From assembly GCA_030631415.1 (NCBI GenBank), contig DAOVLE010000198.1, positions 1 to 10,061 on the forward strand: a stretch of DNA of 10,061 nt. Reading direction: 5' to 3'. Both the position numbers and the translations under genes were made by a program. Of the stretch, positions 7,501-10,061 are shown one piece after another (the stretch's first letter is position 1; each line of letters begins with the position of its first letter). The notes under the pieces are model-generated. The model saw only the letters and a program-made list of their open reading frames with translations, did no database searches and was not told the origin of the DNA. Source of the DNA: JAAEQG01 sp023133475 (GTDB lineage Bacteria > Planctomycetota > Phycisphaerae > UBA1845).

Positions 7501-10061
7501 TCCTGTTGTTGCGGCGGCGGGAACCGCTCGGGCCAGAGCAGGTTGTCGTGGTTCCGCACGAGTGGGCTTATGACCAGTTGCGCCTGCTCGTCGATGCACA
7601 ACTGGTCGAGCAGGGCGAAGTGCACGAGTTTTACTTCCGCCTAAGCCATATCGTGCGGGTATACATCGAGCTTCGCTTCAGCCTGATGGCCCCGGAGCGA
7701 ACCACCGAGGAGTTCCTGGTGGAAGTACACCGCAGCGATGTGCTGCGAGCCGACCATAAGACCCTGTTGGGTGATTTCCTGCGATCGTGTGACATGGTCA
7801 AGTTTGCCAGGTATGAGCCGAACAAGTCGGAGATCGAGTTGGTCTTCGATTCGGCCCGCGATTTCATCGAGGAGACGATCCCACTCGAAGTCGAGTCGGT
7901 GGTGATGGTGGGTGGCCCATCGCTTTAGCGGTGGGGGACGCGAATGGAGAATGGAGAATGGAGAATGGAGAATGGAGAATTGGACGGGTGGCCCATCGCT
8001 TTAGCGGTGGGGGACGCGAACGCTTGGCACGATTCGTGTTCCCCACCGCTAAAGCGATGGGCCACCCCGGACGCGAACGCTTGACACGATTCGTGTCCCC
8101 CACCGCTAAAGCGATGGGCCACCCAGGCCTCTGATACGATTTGTGTCCCACGGCAGGTATGGTGGGTGCCACCTCGCTCCGCGAGGTTCCACCCACCCTA
8201 CGGGAGAAACCGGAATGGGTTTCTACAACATCACTTTTCATGAACACACATGGTGGCTTCTGTTTCTGCTGCCCTTTGCCATCGGTCTGATCTGGTGGCG
8301 GTGGGCCCGGCAGGGCCGGCACGGTTCGGTCCGGTTTTCGTCGTTGGGTTGGCTGATGCGGCGGGGCACAACCTTGCGGGCACGGGCACGGATCGTGGTG
8401 CCGATCCTACGGACCCTGGCAGTTGCGGTCTTGATCGTCTGCCTGGCCAGGCCGCAGAAGGGCAACGAGGAAACCCGCATCCTCTCCGAAGGGGTCGCGA
8501 TTCAAACGGTGGTGGACATTTCCGGCAGCATGCAGGCTCTGGATTTCAACCTCGACGGCAAGCAGGTCAACCGCCTCGAAGCCATCAAGAAGGTGTTCCG
8601 AGAGTTCGTGCAGGGCAACCAGGACGACCTGCCCGGGCGTCAGGACGATCTGATCGGGCTGATAACTTTTGCAGGGTACGCCGACACCAAATCCCCGCTA
8701 ACCCTGGACCACGGCACGCTGTTGGACATCCTGACCAATACCGAGACGCGGATGAGCCCAGCCTTGCAGAAACGCATCTGGGAATTGCAGCGGAAACTTC
8801 AACGGGCCAGACGCAAAAGCGGCAACCAGGCACGCATCCGTGAACTGCAATCGCAGGTCGAGTTGCTCTCCAGCGAGGACGGGACAGCCATCGGCGATGC
8901 CATCGGGCTGGCGGTCAAAAACCTGACCGAGTTGGAACGGCGGCGGGGCGTCGCGGACGAGAGGCGGATCAAGAGCAAGATCATCGTGCTGATGACCGAC
9001 GGCGACAACAATGCCGGCGACCTGACGCCCAGCCAAGCTGCCCGGATAGCGGCTGCGTTTGATTTCAAAATCCACACCATCGGGGTGGGGACCGGCGATA
9101 ACGTGCTGGTGCCGATGCTGAACGGGTTCACCGGAAACATACAGTTGTCCCGGCGTCACTTCCCCATCAACGAGAAGGCCCTTAAGGCGGTGGCGGAGAT
9201 CACCGGCGGGAAGTACTTCCGAGCCAAGGATGCCGATTCGCTGCACAAAATCTATGCCGAAATCGACCAACTGGAAAAGACCGAAACCGAGGAAAAGCGT
9301 TACATGCAGTTTCGTGAGTTGGCCACCGAACCGGTCGCCCTCGGGGCGATCACCTTGCCGCCGCTGTTGATGGTTGCGTTGGGGCTTTTGGTTCTGGAGG
9401 TTTTGCTGGCTAACACCGTGTTTCGCAAGATACCGTAGCCATGAGTGACATTCAGTTCGATCATAAGGAATACGTGCACTTTTTATGGCTGGTGCCGCTG
9501 CTGGCTTCGGTGTTCATGTACGGTTTTTGGCGGAAGCAGCGTGGGTTACGGCTTTTCGCCAGTATCAACCTGCTCGATGCGTTGGTGCCGCGAGTGAGTT
9601 TCGCCCGTCAATACGCTAAGGCGGCTTTGGTTTTATTGACGCTGGCATTTATTGCCTTGGCGTTGACCGGCCCGCGGTGGGGAGTTTACTTCGCGGAGGT
9701 GCATCGCAAGGGTGTGGACATCATCATTGCGTTGGACGTGTCGCGGTCGATGTTGGCTGAGGACATTGCCCCCAACCGGCTCGAACGGGCCAAGCTGGTG
9801 ATCGGCGACCTGCTCGAACAGCTCGAGGGCGACCGGATCGGGTTGGTGACCTTTGCCGGGGACGCGGTCAAGAAATGCCCGCTGACGATCAACTACGGAT
9901 CGTTTAAGATGAGTTTGTCGGAAGTGGACATCTACAGTTCGCCGCGTGGCGGGACCTTGCTCGGGGACGCGATACGCCAGGGGCGGGAGTGTTTTGTCGA
10001 TCGGGTGAAAGACCACAAAGTCATCATCCTCATCAGCGACGGCGAGGAGCACGAGACTGAC

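Overview
The window looks like a chromosomal segment of a GC-rich bacterium, most likely a planctomycete. That reading is an inference. It rests on a MoxR/DUF58/VWA operon with a long BatA variant, a small Cys-rich protein of a type I associate with planctomycetes, and a heavy load of short dispersed palindromic and tandem repeats in the gaps between genes. All supported genes lie on the + strand. No rRNA, tRNA, CRISPR array or transposase was seen.

Left part (1-3160). A repeat-rich gap (1-526) holds two unrelated inverted-repeat elements and a plausible sigma70 promoter. Three genes follow: a multi-spanning GT-C/ArnT-like glycosyltransferase, a small overlapping Cys-rich protein that ends in a possible terminator, and a xylose-isomerase-like TIM-barrel protein. 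The TIM-barrel protein seems to have lost its metal ligands and stops next to a low-complexity repeat.

Middle gap (3159-3551). There is no convincing gene here. It holds a 9-bp CGCAGAGAG-type repeat, a 7-bp TTCTCCA tandem repeat, a GC-rich hairpin, a possible terminator, a perfect TTGACA box, and a leader that could fold. Part of that leader resembles the 3' core of a glycine aptamer.

Right part (3552-10061, running off the edge). This is a MoxR-Bat type operon: MoxR AAA+ ATPase, DUF58 protein, membrane-anchored TPR plus parvulin-type peptidyl-prolyl isomerase, BatD-like lipoprotein/membrane protein, BatA and BatB. The first four genes overlap stop-to-start (ATGA, ATGA, TGATG), and batA-batB are 2 nt apart. 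The ATPase probably acts on the VWA/MIDAS proteins (DUF58, BatA, BatB) at the membrane. The BatD-like protein would supply an extracytoplasmic partner domain, and the TPR-PPIase may do the job of the TPR proteins BatC/BatE found in other phyla.

The most unusual feature is a repeat cluster (7910-8197) that splits this tightly coupled operon. It supplies the stop codon and last residues of the BatD-like gene. It contains four copies of a hairpin unit that also occurs at the left edge of the window, with compensatory base changes and a constant 12-nt spacer between inverted units.
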